From CALNYS01 sp964639935 (GTDB taxonomy: Bacteria; Planctomycetota; Phycisphaerae; Phycisphaerales; UBA1924), in NCBI GenBank assembly GCA_964639935.1, contig CAZXGT010000063.1:1-13088 (forward strand): 13,088 nt of DNA, written 5' to 3'. The translations under genes were made by a program, and so were the position numbers. How positions within the stretch are numbered: position 1 is the stretch's first letter; every line of letters begins with the position of its first letter. Under the pieces are notes generated by a model that was given only the letters and a program-made list of their open reading frames with translations, was not told where the DNA came from and did not search any database. Positions 5,912-12,660 of the stretch are shown piece by piece.

Positions 5912-7402
5912 ATGCAACCCATGCCCGCCACGCCGGACCTCATCCAGCCCAAGCCGACCTCCAAGGCCGAGGCCGCCAGACGCCTGCTCATCCCGCAGAC
6001 GCCGTGGAAGATCCGTCGCAAGCTGGTTGCGCTCCATACGGCCTTCTCCATCGGTCTCGCGATTCTCCTGCTCGTCGTCGTCCGCCCCGCTATCCAGCGG
6101 GTCGTTCTCTCCGCCGAGCGCGAGCAATGCCGGACTGCACTCGCCGCCCTCGACGCGCTCCCCGAGACCGATCGCCCGGAGGTGATCGGCGGCATCTCGC
6201 TGTTCTGGGGAACCGCAGAGGAAATAGGTCTGCCCTCAACCGTCGCGGCCTCCCTGCGAGATACGGGCGGGAGGGAGACCGCGAACATCGGCGGGGCGGG
6301 CTTCGCCGCCGTCGCCTCGTGGGACGAGCGGCGCGACACGTTCGTTGCCGCGAGCTTTCGCTCGCCCGATACGCGCGCCGGCGTCAGGCGTCTCTACGTC
6401 TTCCTCGGCGTCGCGCTCCTGCTCGCCTACGCCGCCATCGCCGTCATGCTCGAGCTCTTTGTCCTTCCCCAGCAGGTCTACGCCCCGATCCGACGCCTCC
6501 TACTCGCCGACAAGGCCGTGCAGGTCGGCGATCGCGAGCGAGAGCTCATCCCAACCGAACTCATGCCCTCCGACGAGCTCGGCGAAATCATGCGATCCCG
6601 CAACGAGTCTGTACTCAAGCTTCGCGAGCAGGAGCGAGCCCTCGCCGAAGCGCTCGACAAGCTCGAGGTCGTCGCCAGCGACCTCAAGCGTAAGAATCAC
6701 CTCCTCGAGACGGTGGAACGCAACATGGCCGACCAAGACCGCCTCGTCTCGCTCGGCATGATGTCCGCGGGGCTCGCCCACGAGATGAACACCCCGCTCG
6801 CCGTGCTCAAGGGCGTCGCCGAGGAGATCGCTGCTAAACCCTCCGGCGGTGTCGAGCCCGCTCGCGTTCGTCTCATGCTCCGTGTCGTCAAGCGGCTTGA
6901 GTCGCTCTCAGAAAGCCTTCTTGACTTCGCTCGAGTCCGCGAGCCTCGCCAGGACGACGTCGACCTCTCGGCCATCGTCCGCGAGGCCTGGACTCTGGTC
7001 CGCATCGATCGTGACGCCAAGGACGTTGAGCTCATCGACCGCCTCTATCTCGCCCCGCGCGTCAAGGGCGACCCCGACCGACTGCTCCAGGTCTTCGTCA
7101 ACCTCCTCCGCAACGCCGTCGACGCCATGGACGCCGAGGGCCGCATCGTCGCGAGCTGCGAGACGTTTCAGCGGACCGACGCCGCATGGGTCCGCGTGTT
7201 CATCTCCGATTCAGGGCCCGGGATCGATCCCGAAGTTCTCCCGAGACTCTTTGAGCCCTTCACGTCGACGCGCCTCGACTCCCACGGCACGGGCCTCGGC
7301 CTCGCTGTCGCCGAGGGCATCGTCCGCGAGCACGGCGGAGTCCTGCTCGCCCGCAACGCCCCCGACGGCGGCGCCCTCTTCGAGGTTATGCTGCCCGCGT
7401 AG
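5912..7402 (+). CDS. NtrB-like membrane sensor histidine kinase
   Basis: A 496-aa sensor kinase. After a short cytosolic N-terminus come TM1 (about 38-58), an extracytoplasmic sensor domain of about 100 residues with no motif I recognise, and TM2 (161-186). A HAMP-like linker and a Glu/Lys-rich coiled coil (229-280) lead to the H-box SAGLAHEMNTPL with phosphoacceptor His290. The ATP-binding domain has the N-box VNLLRNAVDAM (396-406), the G1 box DSGPGI (433-438), LFEPFTST (446-453) and the G2 box GTGLGL (459-464). The style is NtrB/ZraS-like. The start is uncertain: ATG 5912 is used, with ATG 5921 or an in-frame TTG at 5885 close to the ftsY stop as alternatives; none has a strong Shine-Dalgarno. 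The stop overlaps the GTG of the response regulator, which is surely its partner. Confidence 0.9.
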   Translation: MQPMPATPDLIQPKPTSKAEAARRLLIPQTPWKIRRKLVALHTAFSIGLAILLLVVVRPAIQRVVLSAEREQCRTALAALDALPETDRPEVIGGISLFWGTAEEIGLPSTVAASLRDTGGRETANIGGAGFAAVASWDERRDTFVAASFRSPDTRAGVRRLYVFLGVALLLAYAAIAVMLELFVLPQQVYAPIRRLLLADKAVQVGDRERELIPTELMPSDELGEIMRSRNESVLKLREQERALAEALDKLEVVASDLKRKNHLLETVERNMADQDRLVSLGMMSAGLAHEMNTPLAVLKGVAEEIAAKPSGGVEPARVRLMLRVVKRLESLSESLLDFARVREPRQDDVDLSAIVREAWTLVRIDRDAKDVELIDRLYLAPRVKGDPDRLLQVFVNLLRNAVDAMDAEGRIVASCETFQRTDAAWVRVFISDSGPGIDPEVLPRLFEPFTSTRLDSHGTGLGLAVAEGIVREHGGVLLARNAPDGGALFEVMLPA

Positions 7403-8079
7403 TGACTCACCCCTCGAATCGATGCGCCGATCGAACAGGAGCCCGAGCGCTGAACGAGCAGAACGAACAAGCCGAGACCGTCGCTCTCTCGATCGTCGCT
7501 CTCGATGACGACGCTGATTTTCGCGAGTATCTCCGAGGTCTGCTCGAGGCCGAGGGCCACGAGGTTCGCACCGCGAAGAGCCCGCAAGATCTCTTCGAGC
7601 TCATCGAGGCCCGCCGTCCCGACGTGCTTCTTCTGGATATGAAGATGGGCCGCCACTCGGGCGAGGAAGTGCTTCGCACCATCCGTGAGCGATGGGAGAA
7701 GCTCTGCGTCGTCATCGTCACCGGCTACCCCTCGCTCGACACCATGCGGGCGACGTTCAAGCAAGATGTCCACGACTACATCGCCAAGCCCTTTTCCGCC
7801 GACGAACTCCGCGCCACGCTCGCCCAGGCCGCCGACAGCTACGGCCTCGGTCGCCGGCCGCAGGACCGCCTCCGCGCTGAACTCGGCAAACGCATCCGCG
7901 TCGCTCGCACCGAACGCGGCTGGACGCTCCGCGAGCTCTCCGAGAACTCCGGCATCTCGGTCTCGCAGCTCTCCTCCATCGAGCGAGGCGCGCACCTCCC
8001 GAGCCTCGAGTCGCTTCTCGGGATCGCTCACGCGATGAACGCCGAGCCGTCGCACTGGCTCGGCGACGCCGGCTTCTGA
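7402..8079 (+). CDS. Response regulator with XRE/Cro-type helix-turn-helix output
   Basis: A 225-aa two-component regulator. The receiver domain (about 28-145) has acidic residues D35-D37, phosphoacceptor D79 in LLLDMKM, a conserved Thr107 (VTGYPS) and Lys129 (AKPFSADEL). After a short linker, residues 158-220 form an XRE/Cro/C1-type helix-turn-helix (RIRVARTERGWTLRELSENS, then SVSQLSSIERG and SLESLLGIAHAM). This output type is uncommon in response regulators; OmpR, NarL or NtrC types are usual. The GTG at 7402 shares one base with the histidine kinase TAG; no later ATG precedes the receiver. The first 25 residues are probably flexible. It is convergent with the deaminase gene, 12 nt away. 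Its targets cannot be read from this window. Confidence 0.88.
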   Translation: MTHPSNRCADRTGARALNEQNEQAETVALSIVALDDDADFREYLRGLLEAEGHEVRTAKSPQDLFELIEARRPDVLLLDMKMGRHSGEEVLRTIRERWEKLCVVIVTGYPSLDTMRATFKQDVHDYIAKPFSADELRATLAQAADSYGLGRRPQDRLRAELGKRIRVARTERGWTLRELSENSGISVSQLSSIERGAHLPSLESLLGIAHAMNAEPSHWLGDAGF

Positions 8080-8087
8080 CCCCGGCG
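8067..8087. terminator. Possible terminator-like hairpin between convergent genes
   Basis: CGCCGG (8067-8072) and CCGGCG (8082-8087) are exact complements around a 9-nt loop that holds the stop codon of the response regulator. The hairpin lies at the 3' ends of both convergent genes. No T-run follows on either strand, so it is at best a weak or Rho-assisted end. Confidence 0.25.
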
Positions 8088-8091
8088 CCCT

Positions 8092-8562
8092 CTATCCATC
8101 ACCCTCGGGCGGCACGCCGATGTCCTCGTTCCAGAGGTCCGGGCGCTCGGTGATGAAGCGCTCCATCAGCTCCGTGCAGCGAAGGTCGTGGGCGTGCGCG
8201 AGCTCCACGCCCCGGGAAGACAAAAACGCCTCATCACCCGGAAACGTGTGGTTCTCGCCGATCACCACCCGCGGGATCCGATGCAGAAGCATCGCCCCGC
8301 AGCACATCACGCACGGGGTGAGCGTCGTCGCGAGCGTCAGGCGATGCCAGTCGCGACGACGCCCCGCGTGACGGATGCACACCGTCTCCGCGTGCGCGGT
8401 CGAGTCGCCCGTCTGCTCCCGCAGGTTGTGGCCCACCGCGAGCACCGTGCCTTCGGGCGAGCCCAGCGCCGCGCCGATCGGCACGCCGCCCTCGCGCTGG
8501 CTCTTGAGCGCCTGCTCGTAGGCGGCGTCGAGCAGTTTTCGGTCCGAATCGCTCAGGCTCAT
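8092..8562 (-). CDS. Cytosine deaminase, yeast Fcy1-like zinc enzyme
   Basis: A 156-aa protein of the cytidine/deoxycytidylate deaminase fold. The zinc site is HAE (57-59, His57 and catalytic Glu59) plus PCVMC (83-87, Cys84 and Cys87). The whole protein follows the small fungal cytosine deaminase: EGGVPIGAAL, VGHNLREQ with substrate-contact Asn46, TPCVMCCGAMLLHRIPR, VIGENHTFPG, and the C-terminal RPDLWNEDIG. In the yeast enzyme the Trp and Asp of that C-terminal motif contact the base. Likely reaction: cytosine to uracil (pyrimidine salvage). Other bases such as isocytosine or creatinine-like substrates cannot be excluded. TadA is less likely given the C-terminal tail. The start has GGGAGG 8 nt upstream. 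The gene is divergent from the cysteine-cluster genes. Confidence 0.85.
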   Translation of the reverse strand: MSLSDSDRKLLDAAYEQALKSQREGGVPIGAALGSPEGTVLAVGHNLREQTGDSTAHAETVCIRHAGRRRDWHRLTLATTLTPCVMCCGAMLLHRIPRVVIGENHTFPGDEAFLSSRGVELAHAHDLRCTELMERFITERPDLWNEDIGVPPEGDG

Positions 8563-8570
8563 TCCTCAGG

Positions 8571-8576
8571 CCTCCC
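8571..8576 (-). promoter_or_regulatory. Shine-Dalgarno of the deaminase gene
   Basis: GGGAGG on the minus strand, 8 nt before the ATG at 8562. A second GAGGA touches the start codon. Confidence 0.6.
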
Positions 8577-8592
8577 GTTGGCAAGGGGCGCG

Positions 8593-8598
8593 AGTCTA
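8593..8598 (-). promoter_or_regulatory. Candidate -10 element of the deaminase gene
   Basis: TAGACT on the minus strand ends 30 nt before the deaminase ATG, the same distance as TACGCT before guaA. Both genes have a Shine-Dalgarno in the resulting leader. The -35 is weak (TACGCA at 18-nt spacing, 3 of 6). Confidence 0.35.
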
Positions 8599-8620
8599 CG
8601 GTCCCCGCTCGCCACGTGCG

Positions 8621-8626
8621 TACACT
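8621..8626 (+). promoter_or_regulatory. Candidate -10 element of the cysteine-cluster gene pair
   Basis: TACACT lies 6 nt before the ATG at 8633, with no Shine-Dalgarno and no clear -35. It fits a leaderless transcript and is the same hexamer as upstream of the M24 peptidase gene. Confidence 0.4.
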
Positions 8627-8632
8627 CTCTCC

Positions 8633-9088
8633 ATGACGCGACAACGCGACGCCGCCCGAGGCGAGTGGTACGAAGGCGGCCTCCAGTTCGAATGCACCAT
8701 GTGCGGCGCCTGCTGCACCGGGCCGCCCGGCTACGTCTCCTTCTCCAGGGAGGAGGCCAAGGCTATCGCCGGGTTTCTCGGCGTCACCCCCGAGAGATTC
8801 ATTCGAGACTACACCCACGTCGGCCCCGCGGGCCCGTCGCTGAACGAAGTCGAGACCGAGCACGGCTTCGACTGCGTCTTCCTCGACCGCGACTCGATCC
8901 CCGGCAAGGCGCTCTGCTCCATTCACGCCGCCAGACCGAAGCAGTGCCGCACGTTCCCCTGGTGGCCGGAGGTTCTCCGCGACGAGAAATCGTGGGATCG
9001 CGCCGCGCGCGGCTGCGAGGGGATGAACCAGGGGCGACTCGTTCCGATCGAGGAGATCCGAATCTCCGTCAACGCGATGAAGCCATGA
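8633..9088 (+). CDS. YkgJ-like cysteine-cluster protein (first of a pair)
   Basis: A 151-aa cytosolic protein of the Fe/Zn-type cysteine-cluster family (YkgJ, formerly UPF0153). The N-terminal signature FECTMCGACCTG has Cys 21, 24, 27 and 28. Further Cys follow at 81 (DCVFLD), 95 and 105 (ALCSIHAARPKQCRTFPWWP) and 128 (GCEG). This gives eight Cys plus a conserved RP-x-x-C-R-x-F-P-W-W-P. The family is thought to bind a metal or cluster, but its biochemical role is unknown. The start follows a TACACT element directly and lacks a Shine-Dalgarno. The stop overlaps the start of the second cysteine-cluster gene by 4 nt (ATGA), so the two are probably made together. It is divergent from the deaminase gene, with 70 nt between the starts. 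Confidence 0.87.
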   Translation: MTRQRDAARGEWYEGGLQFECTMCGACCTGPPGYVSFSREEAKAIAGFLGVTPERFIRDYTHVGPAGPSLNEVETEHGFDCVFLDRDSIPGKALCSIHAARPKQCRTFPWWPEVLRDEKSWDRAARGCEGMNQGRLVPIEEIRISVNAMKP

Positions 9089-9564
9089 GCGATCTCGATC
9101 CGACCGCCCGAACGTGGCTCGACGCCGTCACCGTTGGCGGCCTCGGCGCCGAGCTCGACGCCATCTACGCCGAAGCGTCGCGCGCCGTCGCCGCACGCGG
9201 CCCCGCCTGCTGGGCCTCCGGTCGCTGCTGCAACTTCACCGCTTTCGGCCACCGTCTCTACGTCACCGGCCTCGAGGCCGCCCACACCGTCGTCCGATGG
9301 AACGCCGACCGCCAGCCGCTTCTGCTCGAGCAGGTCGATGCCGCCGAATCCGCCGGCGGCTGCCCGTTCCAACGCCGCAACCTCTGTGACGCCCACGAGA
9401 TCAAACCTCTCGGCTGCCGCCTCTTCTTCTGCGACCGCACCGCGACCGAGTGGCAGAACGACCTCCTCGAAGACCTTCACGCACGGGTCAAAGCGCTGCA
9501 CTCTGAGGCCGTGCCTTACGAGTACGCCGAATGGCGCCGCATGCTCAGACGATTCGCGGTGTAG
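9085..9564 (+). CDS. Cysteine-cluster protein (second of a pair, diverged)
   Basis: A 159-aa protein related in layout to the gene before it. The first cluster is altered: ACWASGRCCNF has Cys 42, 48 and 49, with one Cys of the usual C-x-x-C-G-x-C-C missing. Later Cys are at 93 (GCPFQ), 101 (LCDAHEIKPLG), 111 and 116 (CRLFFCD). The order of motifs (Cys-rich start, C-P-F, C-x-x-H-x-x-K-P-x-x-C-R-x-F-F-C) is that of the YkgJ-like family. An N-terminal helix of about 40 residues precedes the cluster. It overlaps the first gene by 4 nt, with no Shine-Dalgarno of its own, so translation probably depends on coupling. It ends 27 nt from the convergent accC stop. Role unknown. Confidence 0.82.
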   Translation: MSDLDPTARTWLDAVTVGGLGAELDAIYAEASRAVAARGPACWASGRCCNFTAFGHRLYVTGLEAAHTVVRWNADRQPLLLEQVDAAESAGGCPFQRRNLCDAHEIKPLGCRLFFCDRTATEWQNDLLEDLHARVKALHSEAVPYEYAEWRRMLRRFAV

Positions 9565-9591
9565 GACGGCGGCGCTTCGCCCTCACGGGAC

Positions 9592-10953
9592 TCACCCCTT
9601 GAGCAACCGCTCCAGGAAATGAATATCCACTCCGCCCTCGGCAAACGAAGGGTTGTCCATCAGCTCTCGCGCCAGACTCGCCGTCGTCTTGATCGGCTCC
9701 ACCCGAAGCTCGTCCAGCGCGCGCGCCGTTCGTCGCAGGCACGCCCCGCGATCCTCCGCATGCACGATGAGCTTTGCGATCATCGAATCATAGTTCGGCG
9801 GCACGCGATAGCCCGCGACGCAGTGCGTATCGAACCGCACCCCGAGCCCGCCGGGCGTCTCGAAGGTCTCGATCGGCCCCGGGCACGGCGCAAAGTTCCG
9901 CGAGGGATCCTCCGCATTGATCCGGCACTCGATCGCGTGCCCGTTCACCTGAATCTGCCGCTGCTTAAAGGGCAACGGCTCGCCCGAAGCGACGCGGATC
10001 CCTGTCTTCACGATGTCGATCCCCGTGATCATCTCCGTCACCGGGTGCTCGACCTGCACGCGCGTGTTCACCTCGAGCAGATAGAAATTCTGCTTCCCAT
10101 CCATCAGGAACTCGACGGTCGCCGCGCCCGCGTACTCCGCCTTGCGGATCAGCCGCGCCGCCGACCGGCACAGCTCGCCGATCCGCTTGCGATCCACCCC
10201 CGGCGCCGGCGCCTCCTCGATCAGCTTCTGGTGCCGGCGCTGCGTCGAGCAGTCCCGCTCCCACAGATGCACCGCGTCCCCGTGCTTGTCGCCGATCACC
10301 TGCACCTCGACATGCCGCGCGCTCTCGAGAAACTTCTCGATGTACACCGCGCCGTTGCCGAACGCCGCCTCCGCTTCCTGTTTTGCCCCGTCGATCGCCC
10401 CCTCGAGCTCGTGCTCCTCGCGCACCACCCGCATGCCGCGACCCCCGCCGCCGGCCGACGCCTTCACGATGACCGGCATCCCGATTTTCTTCGCGATCTC
10501 CACCGCGTCCTTCGGATCCTCGATCGCCCCGTCTGATCCCGGGAACACCGGCACCTTCGCCGCCTTCGCCAGCCTCTTGCACGAGATCTTGTCGCCCAGC
10601 TTCGCCATCGCCTCCGGGCTCGGGCCGATGAACTCCAGATGACAGTCCCGGCACACCTCCGCGAAGTGCGCGTTCTCCGCCAGAAACCCGTAGCCCGGAT
10701 GCACCGCGTCGGCGCCCGTGATCTCCGCCGCGGCGATGATCGCGCTGATGTCCAGATAGCTCTCTTTCGCGGGACCCGGTCCGATGCACACCGTCTGATC
10801 CGCGAGCCGAAGGTAGGGGGCGTTCTTGTCCGCGGTGGAGTACACGCACACCGTCTCGACGCCCAGCTCCTTGCACGCCCGCAGGATCCGCAGCGCGATC
10901 TCGCCTCGATTCGCAATCAGCACTCGCTTGAACATGCCACGCCGCGCCGCCAT
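9592..10953 (-). CDS. accC: Acetyl-CoA carboxylase, biotin carboxylase subunit
   Basis: ATP-dependent carboxylation of the biotin carried by AccB, first half-reaction of malonyl-CoA synthesis; cytosolic. The product is 453 aa, normal length. The N-terminal domain starts KRVLIANRGEIALRI. The ATP-grasp domain has Lys122 and Lys164 (VIVKAS), the glycine loop GGGGRGM (168-174) and HVEVQV (214-219). Its metal and active-site block is FYLLEVNTRVQVEHPVTE, with Glu294, Asn296 and Arg298. Arg344 lies in IECRINAEDP. The start at 10953 is chosen over Met7 (10935) because GGAAGAGGAG lies 9 nt before it and nothing suitable precedes Met7. It follows accB by 44 nt and is the last gene of its operon. The carboxyltransferase genes accA and accD are not in the window. 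Confidence 0.97.
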   Translation of the reverse strand: MAARRGMFKRVLIANRGEIALRILRACKELGVETVCVYSTADKNAPYLRLADQTVCIGPGPAKESYLDISAIIAAAEITGADAVHPGYGFLAENAHFAEVCRDCHLEFIGPSPEAMAKLGDKISCKRLAKAAKVPVFPGSDGAIEDPKDAVEIAKKIGMPVIVKASAGGGGRGMRVVREEHELEGAIDGAKQEAEAAFGNGAVYIEKFLESARHVEVQVIGDKHGDAVHLWERDCSTQRRHQKLIEEAPAPGVDRKRIGELCRSAARLIRKAEYAGAATVEFLMDGKQNFYLLEVNTRVQVEHPVTEMITGIDIVKTGIRVASGEPLPFKQRQIQVNGHAIECRINAEDPSRNFAPCPGPIETFETPGGLGVRFDTHCVAGYRVPPNYDSMIAKLIVHAEDRGACLRRTARALDELRVEPIKTTASLARELMDNPSFAEGGVDIHFLERLLKG

Positions 10954-10962
10954 CGCAGCGCG

Positions 10963-10972
10963 CTCCTCTTCC
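10963..10972 (-). promoter_or_regulatory. Shine-Dalgarno of accC
   Basis: GGAAGAGGAG on the minus strand, 9 nt before the ATG at 10953, inside the accB-accC gap. It supports the longer accC start. Confidence 0.7.
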
Positions 10973-10997
10973 GCCTGTCAGATGAGCGCAGGCCCTC

Positions 10998-11474
10998 TCA
11001 GTCCGGCTCGACCAGAAGCAGGGGCTCCCCGAACTCCACCGAGTCCGAGTTCTTCGCCACGATCTTCCGAACCGTCCCCGATACCTCGGCCTTCACCTCG
11101 CTGAAGACCTTCATCGCCTCGATCAGGCACACAACCGTGTCCGGAGAGACATGGTCGCCCACCTTCACGAACGGCGGGGCCTCCGGCTTCGGCGCCGAAT
11201 AGAACGTGCCCACCATCGGGCTCTGCACCTCGAGAAGACCCTCATCTGACGCTACGACGGCAGACGTCTCGCCGCCGCCGGCGGGAGCTGACGTCTCCGC
11301 GGGAGTGGGGGCCGGGGCCAGAGCTTGAGACTGAGCTTGACCCTGAACGGAGTGTGCGTGTGGATTCGGCCGGCTCAGCGACACCGACTCGTCCCCGTCG
11401 CGGATGTCCAGCTCGATCAGGTCGTTCTCGACCATCAGCGAGACGAGTTCCTGCAGTTTCTTGAGTTCAATCAT
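10998..11474 (-). CDS. accB: Acetyl-CoA carboxylase biotin carboxyl carrier protein
   Basis: Carries the biotin between AccC and the carboxyltransferase. The product is 158 aa, typical. The N-terminal helix (IELKKLQELVSLMVENDLIELDI) is the AccC-contact region. A flexible Ala/Pro/Gln/Ser-rich linker (about 36-75) follows, then the biotinyl domain from SPMVGTFYSAP (85-95). The biotinylated Lys122 is in IEAMKVFSEV, and VSGTVRKI follows. The ATG overlaps the stop of the M24 peptidase gene by 4 nt (ATGA) and has no Shine-Dalgarno of its own, so it probably relies on coupling. accC follows 44 nt later. Confidence 0.96.
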   Translation of the reverse strand: MIELKKLQELVSLMVENDLIELDIRDGDESVSLSRPNPHAHSVQGQAQSQALAPAPTPAETSAPAGGGETSAVVASDEGLLEVQSPMVGTFYSAPKPEAPPFVKVGDHVSPDTVVCLIEAMKVFSEVKAEVSGTVRKIVAKNSDSVEFGEPLLLVEPD

Positions 11475-12619
11475 CGAGTCGCCCAGTCGAGGTCCTTCGG
11501 AAGAGAGGAGAGATTGCGCCGCCCGCGCTCGGTGACGACCACCAGGTCCTCGATCCGAACGCCGCCGACGCCGGGAAGATAGATGCCCGGTTCCACCGTC
11601 ACCACCATCCCAGGCTCCAGGACGTCCTCCGACGCCTTGGCCAGACGCGGGCCCTCGTGGATATCAAGCCCCACGCCGTGCCCGAGCCCGTGGCCGAAGC
11701 GGTCACCATACCCCGCCTCGTCGATCATGTCTCGCGCCGCCGCGTCCACCTCCGAGCAGCGCACGCCCGGCCCGATCCGCTCGATCGCCTCGAGCTGCGC
11801 CTCGAGCGTCACCTCGTAGATCTCACGCATCTCCCGCTTCCACCGACCGAGCGAGAACGTCCGCGTCATGTCGCTTCGGTATCCGCCGACCGTCGCGCCC
11901 CAATCGATCAGGAGAGGGTCGCCCTTTTTCGTCGTCGTTCTTCCCGGAATCGCGTGCGGAAGCGACCCGTTCGCTCGTGCCGCGACGATGACGTCGAACG
12001 CCGGCTCGCTCGAGCCCGCCGCGCTCATCTCGTAAATCAGCCGCGCCGCAATCGCAGACTCCCGCTGACCCGAGTCAAGCTCCTCGAGCACGGCGAGCAG
12101 CGCCTTCTCCTGCGTTCGCACGGCCTTCGCGATCTGCGCGATCTCCACCGCGTCTTTTTTCACACGAAGATCCGCGATCAGCCCCGTCGAATGCGCCAGC
12201 CGCTTCGCGCCGAGCCGCTTCGCCAGGCCCTCGCGGAGAGCCACGCTCACGTGCTCCGCCTGAATCGCCAGTCGCTCGCCGCGAGGCAGCGCGTCCTCGA
12301 TCTCCTCAACCGCCGCCGCGATGATCGAACCCGATCGGATCCGCGCCCGAACGCCGCGCGAGGCTCTCGTCACCGCCTCGAGCTCCTCCGCGAAGCGGAA
12401 ATCGCTCACCACCACCGCGCGCCGCGGCGTCGCCAGCAGCCACGAGTCGGCCCCGTGGAACCCGGTGAGATAGCGGATATCTGGCGGGTTTGTGATCAGC
12501 GCTCCGCCGACCCCCTCGCTGCGCAGCGCTGCGCGCAAGCGCTTCAGGCGCGCGGCCTCGGGACGGTCGGCGCCGGTCGAGCGAGAACGGTTGCGTGGGG
12601 CCCGGTGAGCTATCGACAT
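11471..12619 (-). CDS. M24 family Xaa-Pro-type aminopeptidase
   Basis: A 382-aa pita-bread metallopeptidase of the PepP/PepQ group, removing or cleaving N-terminal residues linked to proline; cytosolic. The N-terminal creatinase-like domain (about 20-150) has NPPDIRYLTGFHG (44-56). The catalytic domain carries all five metal ligands: Asp239 (LIDWGA), Asp250 (YRSDMTRTF), His314 (GLGHGVGLDIHEGP, with His321 also conserved), Glu343 (TVEPGIY) and Glu357 (VRIEDLV). The start ATG at 12619 is chosen because TACACT lies 7 nt before it and the frame upstream is intergenic. There is no Shine-Dalgarno at a normal distance. The stop overlaps accB by 4 nt. In many bacteria such a peptidase gene and efp lie next to accBC; here efp is missing from the group. 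Whether it is an aminopeptidase P or a prolidase cannot be told from sequence alone. Confidence 0.9.
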   Translation of the reverse strand: MSIAHRAPRNRSRSTGADRPEAARLKRLRAALRSEGVGGALITNPPDIRYLTGFHGADSWLLATPRRAVVVSDFRFAEELEAVTRASRGVRARIRSGSIIAAAVEEIEDALPRGERLAIQAEHVSVALREGLAKRLGAKRLAHSTGLIADLRVKKDAVEIAQIAKAVRTQEKALLAVLEELDSGQRESAIAARLIYEMSAAGSSEPAFDVIVAARANGSLPHAIPGRTTTKKGDPLLIDWGATVGGYRSDMTRTFSLGRWKREMREIYEVTLEAQLEAIERIGPGVRCSEVDAAARDMIDEAGYGDRFGHGLGHGVGLDIHEGPRLAKASEDVLEPGMVVTVEPGIYLPGVGGVRIEDLVVVTERGRRNLSSLPKDLDWATR

Positions 12620-12626
12620 CCCGCCG

Positions 12627-12632
12627 AGTGTA
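12627..12632 (-). promoter_or_regulatory. Candidate -10 element of the peptidase-accB-accC operon
   Basis: TACACT on the minus strand ends 7 nt before the peptidase ATG. TTCACG (12654-12649) lies 16 nt upstream and matches TTGACA at 4 of 6. There is no Shine-Dalgarno, which fits a leaderless transcript starting at or near the ATG. Confidence 0.45.
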
Positions 12633-12660
12633 CCGCCGCCGCGCGCCGCGTGAACGCGAC

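Noticed and set aside
4744..6339. Long open frame of 531 codons on the minus strand across nusB, ftsY and the kinase gene
   Set aside because: It is antisense to three well-supported genes, with low-complexity product and no motif.
9571..9581. Hairpin GGCG-CTT-CGCC between the convergent second cysteine-cluster gene and accC
   Set aside because: Only a 4-bp stem and no T-run on either strand; too weak to call a terminator.
9619..10536. Open frame of 305 codons on the plus strand across accC
   Set aside because: It is antisense to accC, with Arg/His/Leu-rich composition and no domain.
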